A stretch of DNA of 64,000 bases from Bacteroidetes bacterium ADurb.Bin012 (GCA_002071415.1 MWFC01000002.1:1-64000); one strand, 5' to 3'. Counted from the first letter of the stretch, positions 8,849 to 18,487 are shown. Numbers and translations: made by a program. The notes: generated from the sequence alone by a model not told the origin.

Positions 8849-9574
8849 TTACAGGTTTTTATGGGATAAGTCAGGATAGAACAATTCAAAAAAATAATTC
8901 CAAAGAGCATCATGAGGCGGAGGTGCGATCAGCTCAAGGGGTATGTTTTTTACCGGATGAATCAAAATGAGTTTGAGACTATGCAAATGGATAAAAGCAC
9001 TGTCATTGCTTCTTGGGAAACCATATTTGAGGTCGCCTTTGATGGGGCAACCTATATGAGCTAATTGGGCTCTGATTTGATGATGGCGGCCAGTATGGAG
9101 CCCTATTTCGAGAAGATAATAATTGACACTTTGTGCCACAATACGATAAGTTAGAGATGCTTCAGAACTTTTTTTAATAGGATGATCGAATACGATGGTT
9201 TTGTTTTTCTGTTTATTTCTCCAAACATAGTTGACGAGTGTATCATTTTCTTTTGGAGGTTTATTTTTAACAATAGCCCAATACGTTTTCATAATTTTCC
9301 TTTCCTGAAGCATAGCATTGAGCCGTTCGAGGGCTTTGCTTGTGCGGGCCAAAATGATAGCTCCACTTACGGGACGGTCGAGTCTATGAACAACCCCAAG
9401 AAATACATTTCCTGGCTTATCGTATTTCTGGGCTATATAATCTTTGGCAATTTCAACGAGGGGTTTATCTCCTGTTTTATCTCCCTGTACGATTTCGCCA
9501 GGAAGTTTGTTGATAACAAGCAGGTGGTTATCTTCATATAAGATACGTTGCGAAAGATCGATAAATTTCGCCAT
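8849..9574 (-). CDS. RluA-family pseudouridine synthase
   Basis: 241 residues from the ATG at 9574; a TTG at 9592 would add six residues and nearly touch panB. The catalytic motif HRLDRPVSGAIILART contains the invariant Asp that attacks the target uridine. The N-terminal ILYEDNHLLVINKLPGEIVQ and the downstream GRHHQIRAQLAHIGCPIKGD are standard RluA-family motifs. No S4 RNA-binding domain precedes the catalytic domain. The target (23S rRNA or tRNA) cannot be told from sequence alone. It lies 20 bases downstream of panB in the same direction and is probably in its operon. Confidence 0.9.
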   Translation of the reverse strand: MAKFIDLSQRILYEDNHLLVINKLPGEIVQGDKTGDKPLVEIAKDYIAQKYDKPGNVFLGVVHRLDRPVSGAIILARTSKALERLNAMLQERKIMKTYWAIVKNKPPKENDTLVNYVWRNKQKNKTIVFDHPIKKSSEASLTYRIVAQSVNYYLLEIGLHTGRHHQIRAQLAHIGCPIKGDLKYGFPRSNDSAFIHLHSLKLILIHPVKNIPLELIAPPPHDALWNYFFELFYPDLSHKNL

Positions 9575-9594
9575 AGATGAAAATCCTTGCAAAC

Positions 9595-10419
9595 TCAGTA
9601 TTGTTCACGGGCATTGGGAAAGTCGAGGTTTTTCACGTCTTCTATATAGGTTTGAATGGCTCCTTTTATTTCTTCATACAAGTTGTGGTAGCGACGCAGA
9701 AAACGAGGAGAAAATTTGATAGTAATACCCAACATATCATGCAAAACCAATACCTGTCCATCCACGCCAGAACCAGCACCAATGCCAATAATCGGGCATT
9801 TTACCAATTGAGTAACTTCGGCACCCAAAGCAGCAGGAATTTTTTCGAGCACGATAGCAAAGCAACCCGCTTTTTCGAGCAATTGGGCATCTTCTTTCAG
9901 TTTGTTGGCTTCGGTTTCTTCTTTGGCCCTAACTACATAAGTACCAAACTTATGAATAGATTGAGGCGTCAATCCTAAATGGCCCATCACGGGAATGCCA
10001 GCCGAAAGTATTCTTTCCACACTTTCTATGATTTCTTTGCCTCCCTCAATCTTAATGGCATTGGCACCACTTTCCTTCATGATGCGAATGGCCGAAGCCA
10101 AAGCCATCTTAGAATTTCCCTGATAAGTACCAAAAGGCAAATCTACAACGACTAATGCTCTTTGTACGGCACGCACTACCGAGCTGGCATGATAAATCAT
10201 TTCGTCAAGCGTAATAGGAAGAGTAGTTGTATAACCTGCCATTACATTGGAAGCACTATCGCCAACCAGAATCACATCTATCCCGGCAGCATCGAGAATT
10301 CCAGCCATCGAATAATCATAGGCCGTAAGCATGGCTATCTTCTCGCCCTTTAGTTTCATCTCCTGAAGTACGTGAGTGGTGATCTTCGTATATCGCTGTG
10401 AACCAAAACTTTCATTCAT
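9595..10419 (-). CDS. panB: 3-Methyl-2-oxobutanoate hydroxymethyltransferase
   Basis: 274 residues, typical length. It transfers a hydroxymethyl group from methylenetetrahydrofolate to 2-oxoisovalerate, giving ketopantoate, the first committed step to pantothenate and CoA. Conserved segments are [30 protein letters not shown] (metal-binding Asp54), [24 protein letters not shown] and the catalytic-Glu region [11 protein letters not shown], then [23 protein letters not shown] start at 10419 with a -7 box at 10445-10452. No panC or panD in the window. Confidence 0.95.
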   Translation of the reverse strand: MNESFGSQRYTKITTHVLQEMKLKGEKIAMLTAYDYSMAGILDAAGIDVILVGDSASNVMAGYTTTLPITLDEMIYHASSVVRAVQRALVVVDLPFGTYQGNSKMALASAIRIMKESGANAIKIEGGKEIIESVERILSAGIPVMGHLGLTPQSIHKFGTYVVRAKEETEANKLKEDAQLLEKAGCFAIVLEKIPAALGAEVTQLVKCPIIGIGAGSGVDGQVLVLHDMLGITIKFSPRFLRRYHNLYEEIKGAIQTYIEDVKNLDFPNAREQY

Positions 10420-10444
10420 AATCAGATTCTTTGAAAAATTTATG

Positions 10445-10452
10445 CAAAATTA
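10445..10452 (-). promoter_or_regulatory. -7 box of panB
   Basis: On the minus strand the bases read TAATTTTG, matching TAnnTTTG, 25 bases before the panB ATG. No exact TTTG is present at the -33 position. Confidence 0.5.
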
Positions 10453-11159
10453 TTAAAAATAATTGCCTTGATTTAAATGTTTTGAAATTAAGTTATGCTT
10501 GTGGGTATGTTCTTATTCCTTATCGCAAAATTTACAGTTAATAATAAAAATCTAACAGTTTCAGGCTCGTATGGTAAAAGCGAAAAAAGCCAAAATCTAT
10601 GAATAATAAGTCATTCCAAAAATAGTGTCTGCAAGCCATTTTTAAACAGTGGATTTTCGAAAAATTGCTTGTAAAGCCAGACAGTCGGTCATAAATTCAA
10701 AGTTTATATTGCTCGGTTTCCCCTCACGTTGGAGAGGGGCTGCAATAATGTAAGCATGGAGATATTCTTCGAAGTTGGGTAAATCTTCTTTGTTTTGAGC
10801 AATACTTTACAAACTATTGAAGAGTTCCATTGTTTTTTTGCCCCTTTTTGTTAAAATAATTGTAGTTAAAGGTCATTATCCGAAGGTGTCCTTCGTTGGT
10901 TAAAATTGGTCATGCGCGAAAAAGTCATAAATTTGTTGTTGAAAAGGATAGAATTAATATTGGGATTAATTTACAAACTATGCTGGATGATGATTTTTGT
11001 TTTTTCAATAATTTTTAATAATTTAAGAAGAATATTATATATTTTGAATCAATAAAATATTTATATGAATATTTTGGTAAGATGTTTATATAGAGTCTGT
11101 CTATAGGCACGTATGTCCAGATATTATTTCCTTCCACTGCACCTGTCTCTCATTTTTTG

Positions 11160-11167
11160 TATTTTTG
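11160..11167 (+). promoter_or_regulatory. -7 box of the C10 peptidase gene
   Basis: TATTTTTG matches TAnnTTTG, 27 bases before the ATG at 11195. The -33 position has no exact TTTG. Confidence 0.5.
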
Positions 11168-11194
11168 TTACTCGAAAATCCTAATTTCTAACTC

Positions 11195-13300
11195 ATGAAA
11201 CGTTTGTCTTTACTTTTTACCGTGCTTATCTGCTCACTTTATGGATTTGCCCAAATTCTTTCTCTAAAACAAGTGCAAAAGGTTGCTCAAACATGGTTTC
11301 AACAAAGACTGCCCAGTGATTTTCCAGAATTTTCGATCAAAGAAACACTTCCCGTCATTAATGAAGGCGATACCTTATTTTATGCCGTTAATTTCTATCC
11401 AAAGGGATTTGTCATGATAAGTGCTTCTAAAAAACTGCATCCCATACCTGCCTATAGTTTCGAGTCATGGTACACGTCAGAAAACCAACCTGAGAATGCA
11501 AAAGCCTGGATCGAACAATATATTCATCAGGCAGTGTATGCCCATCGGACGAGCTCCATTCCTAATCAGGAAGCTGCTCGGCAATGGGAAAGGCTCTTAG
11601 ATTTAGAGCAAGGATCGAAAATCAAGTTCAGTGGAAAATCGGTCGAGCCTCTTACTTGTGCTGATTGGAACCAAGATTGGCCTTACAACGAGATGTGCCC
11701 GGTCGATCCCGCCGGACCCGGCGGACATTGTTATGCAGGATGTGTATCAACAGCCATAGGTTTAATTATGTATTACTATCGCTGGCCTGATACTGGCGTA
11801 GGTTATTATTCTTACACTCAATCACCTTATGGTCTCCTGGAAGCCGATTTTGGTAATACCCATTACGCATGGGAAAAGATGACCAATAGTATAAATGAAT
11901 CCGATTCGGCCATTGCACAATTGCTCTATCATATCGGTGTTTCGTGTGATCTGGTTTATGGACCTTATGGCTCGGGAATGTATAATCACAAGGCAGCTAA
12001 CGCCTTTCGAACACATTTTAAATATTCTCCTGAAACACAATACGTTTATAGAGACAGCACCACTATGGATTGGGACAGTTTGTTAACCACGCATCTCGAC
12101 CGAAAGATGCCCTTATATTATGCAGGCTGGTCGGTGCCCGATATCAATGGTCATGCTTTTGTGTGTGATGGTTATCAGGGAACTGGATATTACCATTTTA
12201 ATTTTGGTTGGGGAGGCTCATTCAATGGCTACTATTATACCAATAACCTTACACCCGGAGGCAGCAACTTCAATTTAGCTCAGGAAATCATCATCAATTG
12301 CCATCCTGATACAGTCGATTATATCTATCCCAATCCTTCGAACGAGCCCGAAAATCTTACCTTCAGGATGGGAAGCATCGACGATGGGAGTGGGCCACGC
12401 TATCCACATGCAGTGATGTCGAAGCAATGGCTCATTTCTCCGCAAAATCAGATAGATTCTATTTCGAGCATCACCATCAATTTTCATCGTTTCGACCTTG
12501 ACCCTGGACAGGCCTTTCTATATATTTATGATGGTCCCACTTCTAATGATTCTCTTTTAGGTTCGTTCAGTGGAAATGTACTTCCACCTTCCCTCACTTC
12601 TTCGTCCAATCAGGTTTATATTGAATTTTTGAGCCCACCTCAATCTTCTCATGATGGTTTCTTTGCAACTTACTCGAGTACTCAGCCTATTTGGTGTAGT
12701 GGAACTACCACATATACCGAACCTTACGGAACCATCAGCGATGGTTCGGGAAAATTCTGGTACCGAAACCGAAGCATCTGCCTTTATAAAATTATCCCGC
12801 CTAATGCTCAACAGGTCGCTATTTATTTTACGAAATTCCTCACGGAAGCCGATCATGACAAGGTAAAAATCTTCGATTATTCCTCTGGCCAATTACTGGC
12901 AGAATATTCCGGACATTACGATCCCAACTCCCCTCCCCCACCCGTTCTCTCACCCAGCGGAAAAATGTATATCACCTTCAATAGCAATAACACCATACGT
13001 GATGATGGTTGGGAGGGCTATTATGAAAGCTATTTTGTAGGGCAAAAAGATGAATTGGAACATCATGTGAGAATTTTCCCTAATCCTGCTCAAAATATAA
13101 TCTGGATCGAACTCCTGGCCGAATTGCATCCTACCCGCTTAACCATATTGAACGCTATAGGACAAATCGTTTCGGAACTCATACTTACTAATAACGAGCA
13201 ACCTATAGAAATTTCTGTCAAAAACCTTCAAAATGGTTTCTACATCTTAAATATTCAATGTGATGACCAACAATTTACAGGAAAAATCCTGAAGTATTGA
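11195..13300 (+). CDS. Secreted C10-family (streptopain-like) cysteine peptidase with CUB-like domains and T9SS type A signal
   Basis: 701 residues. Signal peptide: MKRLSLLFTVLICSLYGFAQ. A propeptide-like region follows (about 21-140). The peptidase domain has the C10 nucleophile motif GGHCYAGCVSTAIGLIMYYY (Cys183), catalytic His320 in NGHAFVCDGY and then YHFNFGWGGSFNGYY. These positions are close to SpeB (Cys192, His340 by its numbering). Two CUB-like modules follow (about 400-500 and 505-615). The last 75 residues are a T9SS type A domain (VRIFPNPAQNIIWIEL). Expected to be a secreted or surface-bound protease for protein degradation, matured by propeptide removal. It converges on recF and has its own -7 box. 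Confidence 0.85.
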   Translation: MKRLSLLFTVLICSLYGFAQILSLKQVQKVAQTWFQQRLPSDFPEFSIKETLPVINEGDTLFYAVNFYPKGFVMISASKKLHPIPAYSFESWYTSENQPENAKAWIEQYIHQAVYAHRTSSIPNQEAARQWERLLDLEQGSKIKFSGKSVEPLTCADWNQDWPYNEMCPVDPAGPGGHCYAGCVSTAIGLIMYYYRWPDTGVGYYSYTQSPYGLLEADFGNTHYAWEKMTNSINESDSAIAQLLYHIGVSCDLVYGPYGSGMYNHKAANAFRTHFKYSPETQYVYRDSTTMDWDSLLTTHLDRKMPLYYAGWSVPDINGHAFVCDGYQGTGYYHFNFGWGGSFNGYYYTNNLTPGGSNFNLAQEIIINCHPDTVDYIYPNPSNEPENLTFRMGSIDDGSGPRYPHAVMSKQWLISPQNQIDSISSITINFHRFDLDPGQAFLYIYDGPTSNDSLLGSFSGNVLPPSLTSSSNQVYIEFLSPPQSSHDGFFATYSSTQPIWCSGTTTYTEPYGTISDGSGKFWYRNRSICLYKIIPPNAQQVAIYFTKFLTEADHDKVKIFDYSSGQLLAEYSGHYDPNSPPPPVLSPSGKMYITFNSNNTIRDDGWEGYYESYFVGQKDELEHHVRIFPNPAQNIIWIELLAELHPTRLTILNAIGQIVSELILTNNEQPIEISVKNLQNGFYILNIQCDDQQFTGKILKY

Positions 13301-13340
13301 ATATAGAAAAACCACAAAAAGGGAAATACACTCTAAAAGT

Positions 13341-14456
13341 TCAAATCAGGTCAACTTCTTCCAGCTCTCCATTTCTAACCATAAATATCTTATGGTGGAT
13401 GGGATTCTCGATGAAAATATTATAAACTCGATTTGCCTGTGTATCGGTAATGAAAACCTGGCCAAAGTTTTCACTTCCTACAAGGCGAACTATTGTTTCA
13501 ACCCTGCATTCATCGAGCTTATCGAAGATGTCATCAAACAGAAGAATTGGCTTGATGCCGGTCAATTCTCTGGTAAATTCGAACTGTGCTAGCTTTATGG
13601 CTACAATGAAAGATTTTTGTTGACCCTGTGAACCAAATCTCTTGATAGGATAATTTTCGATAATGAACTCCAGATCATCTTTATGAATACCTCCATTGGT
13701 ATAACGAGTCAGGCGGTCGCGATCGAAATTTTCGCAAAGCAGTGTTTGCATAGGCTTTTCTGCAAGTTGACTCACATAGTGAAGGCTTATTTTTTCCTTT
13801 TCGGCTGATATAAGGTTGTAATACTTTTCGAAAATCGGGACAAATTGATCGATGAATTTCTGGCGTTTTTCGAAAATACGATTTCCCGGGCCAATCAATT
13901 GAGGATTGTATATTTCGAGCATTTCGGGATCGAAACGGCCAGAATCGGCAAACTGACGAAGCAATAAGTTACGATTGGCGAGCGCTTTGTTGTAAATGAG
14001 CAGATCATCGAGATAAGGATGGTCGAATTGGGAGATCACTCCATCGATGTATTTACGACGAGCCTCACTTCCATCGTAAATCAAATCATTATCATAAGGA
14101 GAAAGCATCACCAGAGGAATCAATCCTATGTGATCGGCCATCCGTTCGTAACGTTTTTCATCGAGCGAGAACTCCTTGGCATGCCCTTTTTTCTGAATAC
14201 AATGTACTTTATTTTCAAGGCTACTATCCATCACGTAATCTCCATGTATTGCAAAAAATTCTTCACCATGGAGGATATTTTGAACATCCATCGAATTGAA
14301 ACATGAACGAGTAAACGAAAGATAATAAATAGCATCGAGGATATTGGTCTTTCCGGCTCCATTTTCTCCTATAAAACAATTGATCTTTGGAGAAAAATCA
14401 ACTTCCAGCTCACCAAAATTCTTAAATTGAATCAGATTTAAGTGCCTCAGCCACAT
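13341..14456 (-). CDS. recF: DNA replication and repair protein RecF
   Basis: 371 residues. RecF is an SMC-like ATPase that helps load RecA at single-strand gaps with RecOR. The N-terminus LRHLNLIQFKNFGELEVDFS leads to the Walker A motif GENGAGKT at residues 30-37. The signature motif appears in FGSQGQQKSFIVAIKLAQFE and Walker B in PILLFDDIFDKLD. It lies 19 bases after ispH on the same strand. A TATTTTTG box sits only four bases before the ATG (see 14461-14468). Confidence 0.95.
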   Translation of the reverse strand: MWLRHLNLIQFKNFGELEVDFSPKINCFIGENGAGKTNILDAIYYLSFTRSCFNSMDVQNILHGEEFFAIHGDYVMDSSLENKVHCIQKKGHAKEFSLDEKRYERMADHIGLIPLVMLSPYDNDLIYDGSEARRKYIDGVISQFDHPYLDDLLIYNKALANRNLLLRQFADSGRFDPEMLEIYNPQLIGPGNRIFEKRQKFIDQFVPIFEKYYNLISAEKEKISLHYVSQLAEKPMQTLLCENFDRDRLTRYTNGGIHKDDLEFIIENYPIKRFGSQGQQKSFIVAIKLAQFEFTRELTGIKPILLFDDIFDKLDECRVETIVRLVGSENFGQVFITDTQANRVYNIFIENPIHHKIFMVRNGELEEVDLI

Positions 14457-14460
14457 GCTG

Positions 14461-14468
14461 CAAAAATA
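14461..14468 (-). promoter_or_regulatory. -7-like box immediately before recF
   Basis: On the minus strand TATTTTTG ends four bases before the recF ATG. If used, transcription would start at or inside the first codon, giving a leaderless message. It may also be chance, since ispH is directly upstream and could supply read-through. Confidence 0.3.
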
Positions 14469-14475
14469 CGATACT

Positions 14476-15360
14476 TTAAGTTAGGTCGAAGGCATTCTCG
14501 ATTAACCTTGCAATTTCGTGCATAAGCCATGGGGGTGTACTTGTAGCTCCACTAATGCCTATGGTCTCTACCTTTCCCCAATCAATTCCTATTTTCTGAA
14601 AATCAATGTCTTGAATTCCAGAAATAAAAAAAGTTCGTTCGTTGATACTTTGGGCAGTTTGATAGAGCACCTTGCCATTTGAACTATTTTTACTGGCAAC
14701 GAAAAACAAAACATCCACAGAAGCTGCAAACTCCTTAATACTCTTCATTCTGTTACTTACCTGACGGCAAAAACTTTTATGGATAATAAGATTTTGACCC
14801 GTTTCGGTATACATTTCCCTCAATTTCTCGGCGATTTTTTCGAATTTTCCTGCATCCATGGTAGTTTGGCTAAATAAATGTGCCGGACGTCGTGCATCAA
14901 TAGTTTGCAAATCGTCGAGATTTTCCACAATAATCCCATTATTATCGACTTGACCATTCAATCCTATGGCTTCCGCATGTAAAGGCTTGCCAAAGATGAT
15001 CATTTGTACTCCTTGATCTTTCCCACTTTGCCATGCTTTCTTCATTTCTTCCTGAAGTCGCTTAACGATTGGACAAGTAGCATCTATGAGCTGAACACTA
15101 TTTTCGGCCGCAATTCGATAGGTCGAAGGAGGCTCGCCATGAGCACGCAAAAGCACTGCCTTCCCTTTTAAATCAGGAAACTGTTCAATAGAAACCGTCT
15201 TTAAACCCAAATTCTCTAATCGCTCTAATTCGGCCTCATTATGCACCATTTCACCCAGGCCTAATAATTCATGACCCCTTTGCAAGTGTTCCTCCGCCGT
15301 CTCAACCGCTTTAATTACTCCAAAACAAAATCCACTGTTGGGATCAATGTTCACTTTCAT
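14476..15360 (-). CDS. ispH: 4-Hydroxy-3-methylbut-2-enyl diphosphate reductase
   Basis: 294 residues. IspH is the last enzyme of the MEP pathway and makes IPP and DMAPP using a [4Fe-4S] cluster. The three cluster cysteines are Cys12 (NSGFCFGV), Cys96 (IDATCPIV) and Cys198 (KSFCRQVSNR). Substrate-binding His40 (MVHNEAE) and His74 (RAHGEP) are present, and the C-terminal GISGATSTPPWLM matches the conserved Ser/Thr region. It starts with ATG at 15360; a TATCTTTG box lies about 130 bases upstream. Confidence 0.95.
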   Translation of the reverse strand: MKVNIDPNSGFCFGVIKAVETAEEHLQRGHELLGLGEMVHNEAELERLENLGLKTVSIEQFPDLKGKAVLLRAHGEPPSTYRIAAENSVQLIDATCPIVKRLQEEMKKAWQSGKDQGVQMIIFGKPLHAEAIGLNGQVDNNGIIVENLDDLQTIDARRPAHLFSQTTMDAGKFEKIAEKLREMYTETGQNLIIHKSFCRQVSNRMKSIKEFAASVDVLFFVASKNSSNGKVLYQTAQSINERTFFISGIQDIDFQKIGIDWGKVETIGISGATSTPPWLMHEIARLIENAFDLT

Positions 15361-16003
15361 TAGTCTATCGAGTTTCCCTATTCATTGTTCTACCCAAGAT
15401 TCAATCTGCAAACTCAATCATCTTATCAACCAGTACGAGACTTCTTAGTTCGAACGTCGAAAAAATTTCAATCATAAAAATATTCTACAAAGATACGAAC
15501 ACCTCCGAAGGACTCCACATCAATTATGATTTTCCACCCCGAGATAAAGAAAAAGCCTTCGATATTATTGTGTCAATACCTAAATGATGTCGACCATTTT
15601 TTAAGCTAGTCATGGGGGATGCGAGAGAAAAATTCACTCATATAATCGCAGATATTCACAGAAAATCAGCTTTAATCAGCGAATTAAATCATTGGCATTG
15701 AAAATCAGCGCGAGGAAATGCTGGTGCCCATTATCTCTAAAAAGCCGATAATTAATAAATAACGATTCATCTCCAAATTTATATTATAATAGAAATAATA
15801 ATGTAATTTCCTCATAAAAAATAAGGAGGATTTGAGCAGGTTCAGCTATCAGGTTATATCCAACCTCTTGATAAACCAAGTTATATTTCCAGGCAGATGA
15901 TAGCTATTCTCCTTCTCCATACTTCAAGTTTTAAACTCAGGTCGTGGTTTCCTCTCGAAGAAAATACTCGAAATCCAAAAACGCTTGCTGCAATAACAAG
16001 AAA
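15361..16003. other. Intergenic region, about 640 bases
   Basis: No credible gene. A minus-strand -7 box for ispH (TATCTTTG, plus coordinates 15488-15495) lies here. Around 15660-15715 the heptamer AATCAGC occurs three times, like decayed short repeats. A 72-codon frame at 15944-16162 mostly overlaps mltG and is rejected. Confidence 0.4.
15488..15495 (-). promoter_or_regulatory. -7 box upstream of ispH
   Basis: The minus strand reads TATCTTTG, a common form of the Bacteroidota -7 element. The leader to the ispH ATG would be about 120 bases. Confidence 0.45.
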
Positions 16004-17083
16004 TCAGTAAACACCCAATTTATTCAAGGCCTGGCGATATTTCTCCGCATTTTTTCGGTGTTGTTCGTGCGAAGCAGTAAAATAGTGGTATCCCGACATA
16101 TCCTCTCGTGCGCAGAAAAAAAGGTAATTGTTCTTTTCGGCATTCAACACAGCATCAATTGAGGCAATAGAAGGAATACAGATAGGTCCTGGAGGTAAAC
16201 CTTTATATTTATAGGTATTGTAAGGCGAATCGATTTCTTTGTGAATTCCCATCACTCTTTTGATGGACCAATCGCCAATGACATATTTGAGAGTAGGATC
16301 TGCTTGGAGGGGCCAACCTAGTTTCAAACGGTTGAGATATACTCCGGCCATACGAGATTTTTCATCGTTTTTATTGGTTTCTTGTTCGATAATTGAGGCA
16401 AGAGTAACCACTTCGGTGATGCTTAATCCAAGGTTGCGGGCTTTTTCGAACCGTGTACTGTCCCAGAATATCTTATGTTCCCGATACATCCTATCCATAA
16501 ACGATTCAGCCGAAGTATTCCACCAAAACTCATAAGTGTTGGGGATAAACAAGACAAACACATTATCGCTGTTTAAATTATATTTTCTCAAAAACTCATT
16601 GTCATTCATTAAACGTATGAGAGTTGCCGAGTCGGCTTCGATTTGCTGCGAAATTCGTGAAGCCAATTGTTCTTTCGAGCGCATATTGTTAAATACAAGT
16701 TGTACAGGCACCTGATGTCCTCCCGAGAGCATGCGTATAAGTTCGAGATTGCTCATTTGGTTGGTCAAAGGGTAGCGCCCGGGAATAACATGCTTATCGA
16801 GCTTGCGCTGGCGCGCTAACCATTCGAAAGTTTTCCTGTTGACAATCAGGCCTCTCTCATACATCATATTCTTCAAATCTTCAAAATTAGAGCCCGTAGG
16901 AATATTTATATAAACTATGTTTTCGCCCTTTGTCCATACATTCGGCTTAAACAGGGCAGAATAAAGACCATAAGCTATGATGAGTGCTAAAACAATGCAA
17001 ACAATCAATACTCCAAAAATGATCTTTTGCCCTGAAGTTCGCCTCCGCCTCGAAGAATACTTATTTTTTACATAATATGCCAT
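16004..17083 (-). CDS. mltG: Endolytic murein transglycosylase MltG
   Basis: 359 residues. MltG cuts nascent peptidoglycan strands in the periplasm and is anchored in the inner membrane. An Arg/Lys-rich cytoplasmic stub (KYSSRRRRTSGQK) precedes a single membrane helix at about 24-45. A LysM-like region (IPTGSNFEDLKNMMYERGLI) is followed by the YceG catalytic domain, with the catalytic Glu in VTLASIIEQETNKNDEKSRM and the conserved GVYLNRLKLGWPLQADPTL and SPYNTYKYKGLPPGPICIPS. It is the third gene of a dapF-GNAT-mltG run with gaps of only 2 and 3 bases. Confidence 0.95.
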   Translation of the reverse strand: MAYYVKNKYSSRRRRTSGQKIIFGVLIVCIVLALIIAYGLYSALFKPNVWTKGENIVYINIPTGSNFEDLKNMMYERGLIVNRKTFEWLARQRKLDKHVIPGRYPLTNQMSNLELIRMLSGGHQVPVQLVFNNMRSKEQLASRISQQIEADSATLIRLMNDNEFLRKYNLNSDNVFVLFIPNTYEFWWNTSAESFMDRMYREHKIFWDSTRFEKARNLGLSITEVVTLASIIEQETNKNDEKSRMAGVYLNRLKLGWPLQADPTLKYVIGDWSIKRVMGIHKEIDSPYNTYKYKGLPPGPICIPSIASIDAVLNAEKNNYLFFCAREDMSGYHYFTASHEQHRKNAEKYRQALNKLGVY

Positions 17084-17086
17084 ATC

Positions 17087-17617
17087 TTAAATGGTTTGAG
17101 GATTGAATAATTGCAAGAAAAGCTCATCTTCCCATTGGTTGTGTTTGATGATCCATTCTTTTTTCCGGCCGGTGACTTCGAATCCAAATTTTTCGAAAAG
17201 TTGGATGCTGGCTTCATTCGAGACGAGGATATTGCAGTATAGCTGATGAAGCGCTAAAACCCGAAAGCAATGCTGGATCAATAGCTGAAGTGCTTCGCTA
17301 GCGAAGCCCTGTCTTCGTTCTTTCTGTTCGATGGCAACACCCACACCAGCTCTCCGGTTCAAGGGATCGAACTCGAAAAGGTCTATCAAACCTACGGGGC
17401 GCTTATCGCGAAGAGTTTCTATCACCAAGCGGAGTTCACGACTACCATAAATATCCTGTATGCTTGCATTCAAAACATATTGTTCGATGGCATAGCGTGA
17501 ATAAGGTGTAACCGTTTGCGTAACCCTCCATAAGGAAGGATCATTTTCGAAATGAAAAATCCAGTCAGCATCTTCCATTTCCAAAGCCCTAAGACGAATA
17601 TTATCTCCCTGTATCAT
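17087..17617 (-). CDS. GNAT-family N-acetyltransferase (RimJ/RimL-like)
   Basis: 176 residues. It begins IRLRALEMEDADWIFHFEND, the usual opening of RimL/SpeG-type GNAT proteins, and has the acetyl-CoA loop in GVGVAIEQKERRQGFASEAL. SNEASIQLFEKFGFEVTGRK is the conserved C-terminal helix and strand. Substrate is unknown: polyamine, ribosomal protein N-terminus or small molecule are all possible. It sits between dapF and mltG with almost no spacing, so it is surely co-transcribed with them. Confidence 0.9.
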   Translation of the reverse strand: MIQGDNIRLRALEMEDADWIFHFENDPSLWRVTQTVTPYSRYAIEQYVLNASIQDIYGSRELRLVIETLRDKRPVGLIDLFEFDPLNRRAGVGVAIEQKERRQGFASEALQLLIQHCFRVLALHQLYCNILVSNEASIQLFEKFGFEVTGRKKEWIIKHNQWEDELFLQLFNPQTI

Positions 17618-17619
17618 GA

Positions 17620-18414
17620 TTATATCGAATATTTTCCAGTAAATACAAAAGTGGCAAGCCCTGTAAGATTAATGTGAATAAATTTTTCATCTGCCTTTTC
17701 AAAATCCACTGTCAAATTACCTCCTCTCGTAAAAACCTCTACCGGACCTCTGAGCAAATTCTTATTAAGACTCCAGGCTAAAGCCGAGGCCGTAACACCA
17801 GTTCCACAACTTAAAGTTTCTGCTTCTACGCCTCTTTCGTAAGTTCTAACGAAAATACCTTCCGAAGTTTCACATACAAAATTTACATTGATTCCTTCGT
17901 TCGTATAGGGAGATCGATAACGGATTTTCCTGCCCTCTTTTTTCACATTGAATTTTCGAAGATCAGAATATTCCATAAAACGTACCAAATGTGGCGAACC
18001 TGTATCGAGTAAACAATCAGCCCCAACGAAATGATATAATTCCACATCATTCAACGATAACTCTATTAGGGTATCATGCTTATCTACTTCTAATATCCTC
18101 GCAGTATGAAGTCCATCGACTGCTTTAAAAATTGCATTTTGTTGAATAATCCCCAGCTTTTGAGCAAAAGCCACGATACATCGCCCTCCATTGCCGCACA
18201 TGGTAGCTTGGTTGCCATCAGAATTGAAATAAAGCATTTCGAAATCAAATCCATTAGCCTTGTTCAGTAAAATCAGGCCGTCAGCTCCAATCCCAAAACG
18301 GCGATGGCATAAGTTAGAAATGAATTCTTTATTCACTGAAAAAAAGTCAGTTCGGTTATCTATCAATATGAAATCATTCCCAGTTCCATGATATTTGGCA
18401 AAATTTACAGTCAT
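17620..18414 (-). CDS. dapF: Diaminopimelate epimerase
   Basis: 264 residues. DapF interconverts LL- and meso-diaminopimelate for lysine and peptidoglycan synthesis without a cofactor. Both active-site cysteines are present: Cys73 in ATMCGNGGRC and Cys203 in TLSCGTGVTASA. The N-terminal KYHGTGNDFILIDN motif is standard. It heads the dapF-GNAT-mltG operon. A TAATTTTG box lies about 75 bases upstream on the minus strand (18488-18495). Confidence 0.95.
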   Translation of the reverse strand: MTVNFAKYHGTGNDFILIDNRTDFFSVNKEFISNLCHRRFGIGADGLILLNKANGFDFEMLYFNSDGNQATMCGNGGRCIVAFAQKLGIIQQNAIFKAVDGLHTARILEVDKHDTLIELSLNDVELYHFVGADCLLDTGSPHLVRFMEYSDLRKFNVKKEGRKIRYRSPYTNEGINVNFVCETSEGIFVRTYERGVEAETLSCGTGVTASALAWSLNKNLLRGPVEVFTRGGNLTVDFEKADEKFIHINLTGLATFVFTGKYSI

Positions 18415-18487
18415 TTGTTCACATCAATTAAACCACATTAAACTTATATTAAAAAGCCTCGAATTTAAACAGAAATGAAAATATTGT

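Larger units (their letters stand above)
10420..11194. other. Long intergenic region with a possible gene remnant
   Basis: About 775 bases without an intact gene. On the minus strand a short open frame of about 54 codons ends at the stop near 10646 and includes NFEEYLHAYIIAAPLQREGK; it has no start of its own and a stop just upstream, so it may be a gene remnant. Two hairpins are visible: CCCCTC/GAGGGG (10720-10739) and CGAAGG/CCTTCG (10881-10895). The promoter boxes of panB and of the C10 peptidase lie at the two ends. Confidence 0.4.

Noticed and set aside
15944-16162. 72-codon open frame on the plus strand
   Set aside because: It mostly overlaps mltG on the other strand and has no protein-like features.
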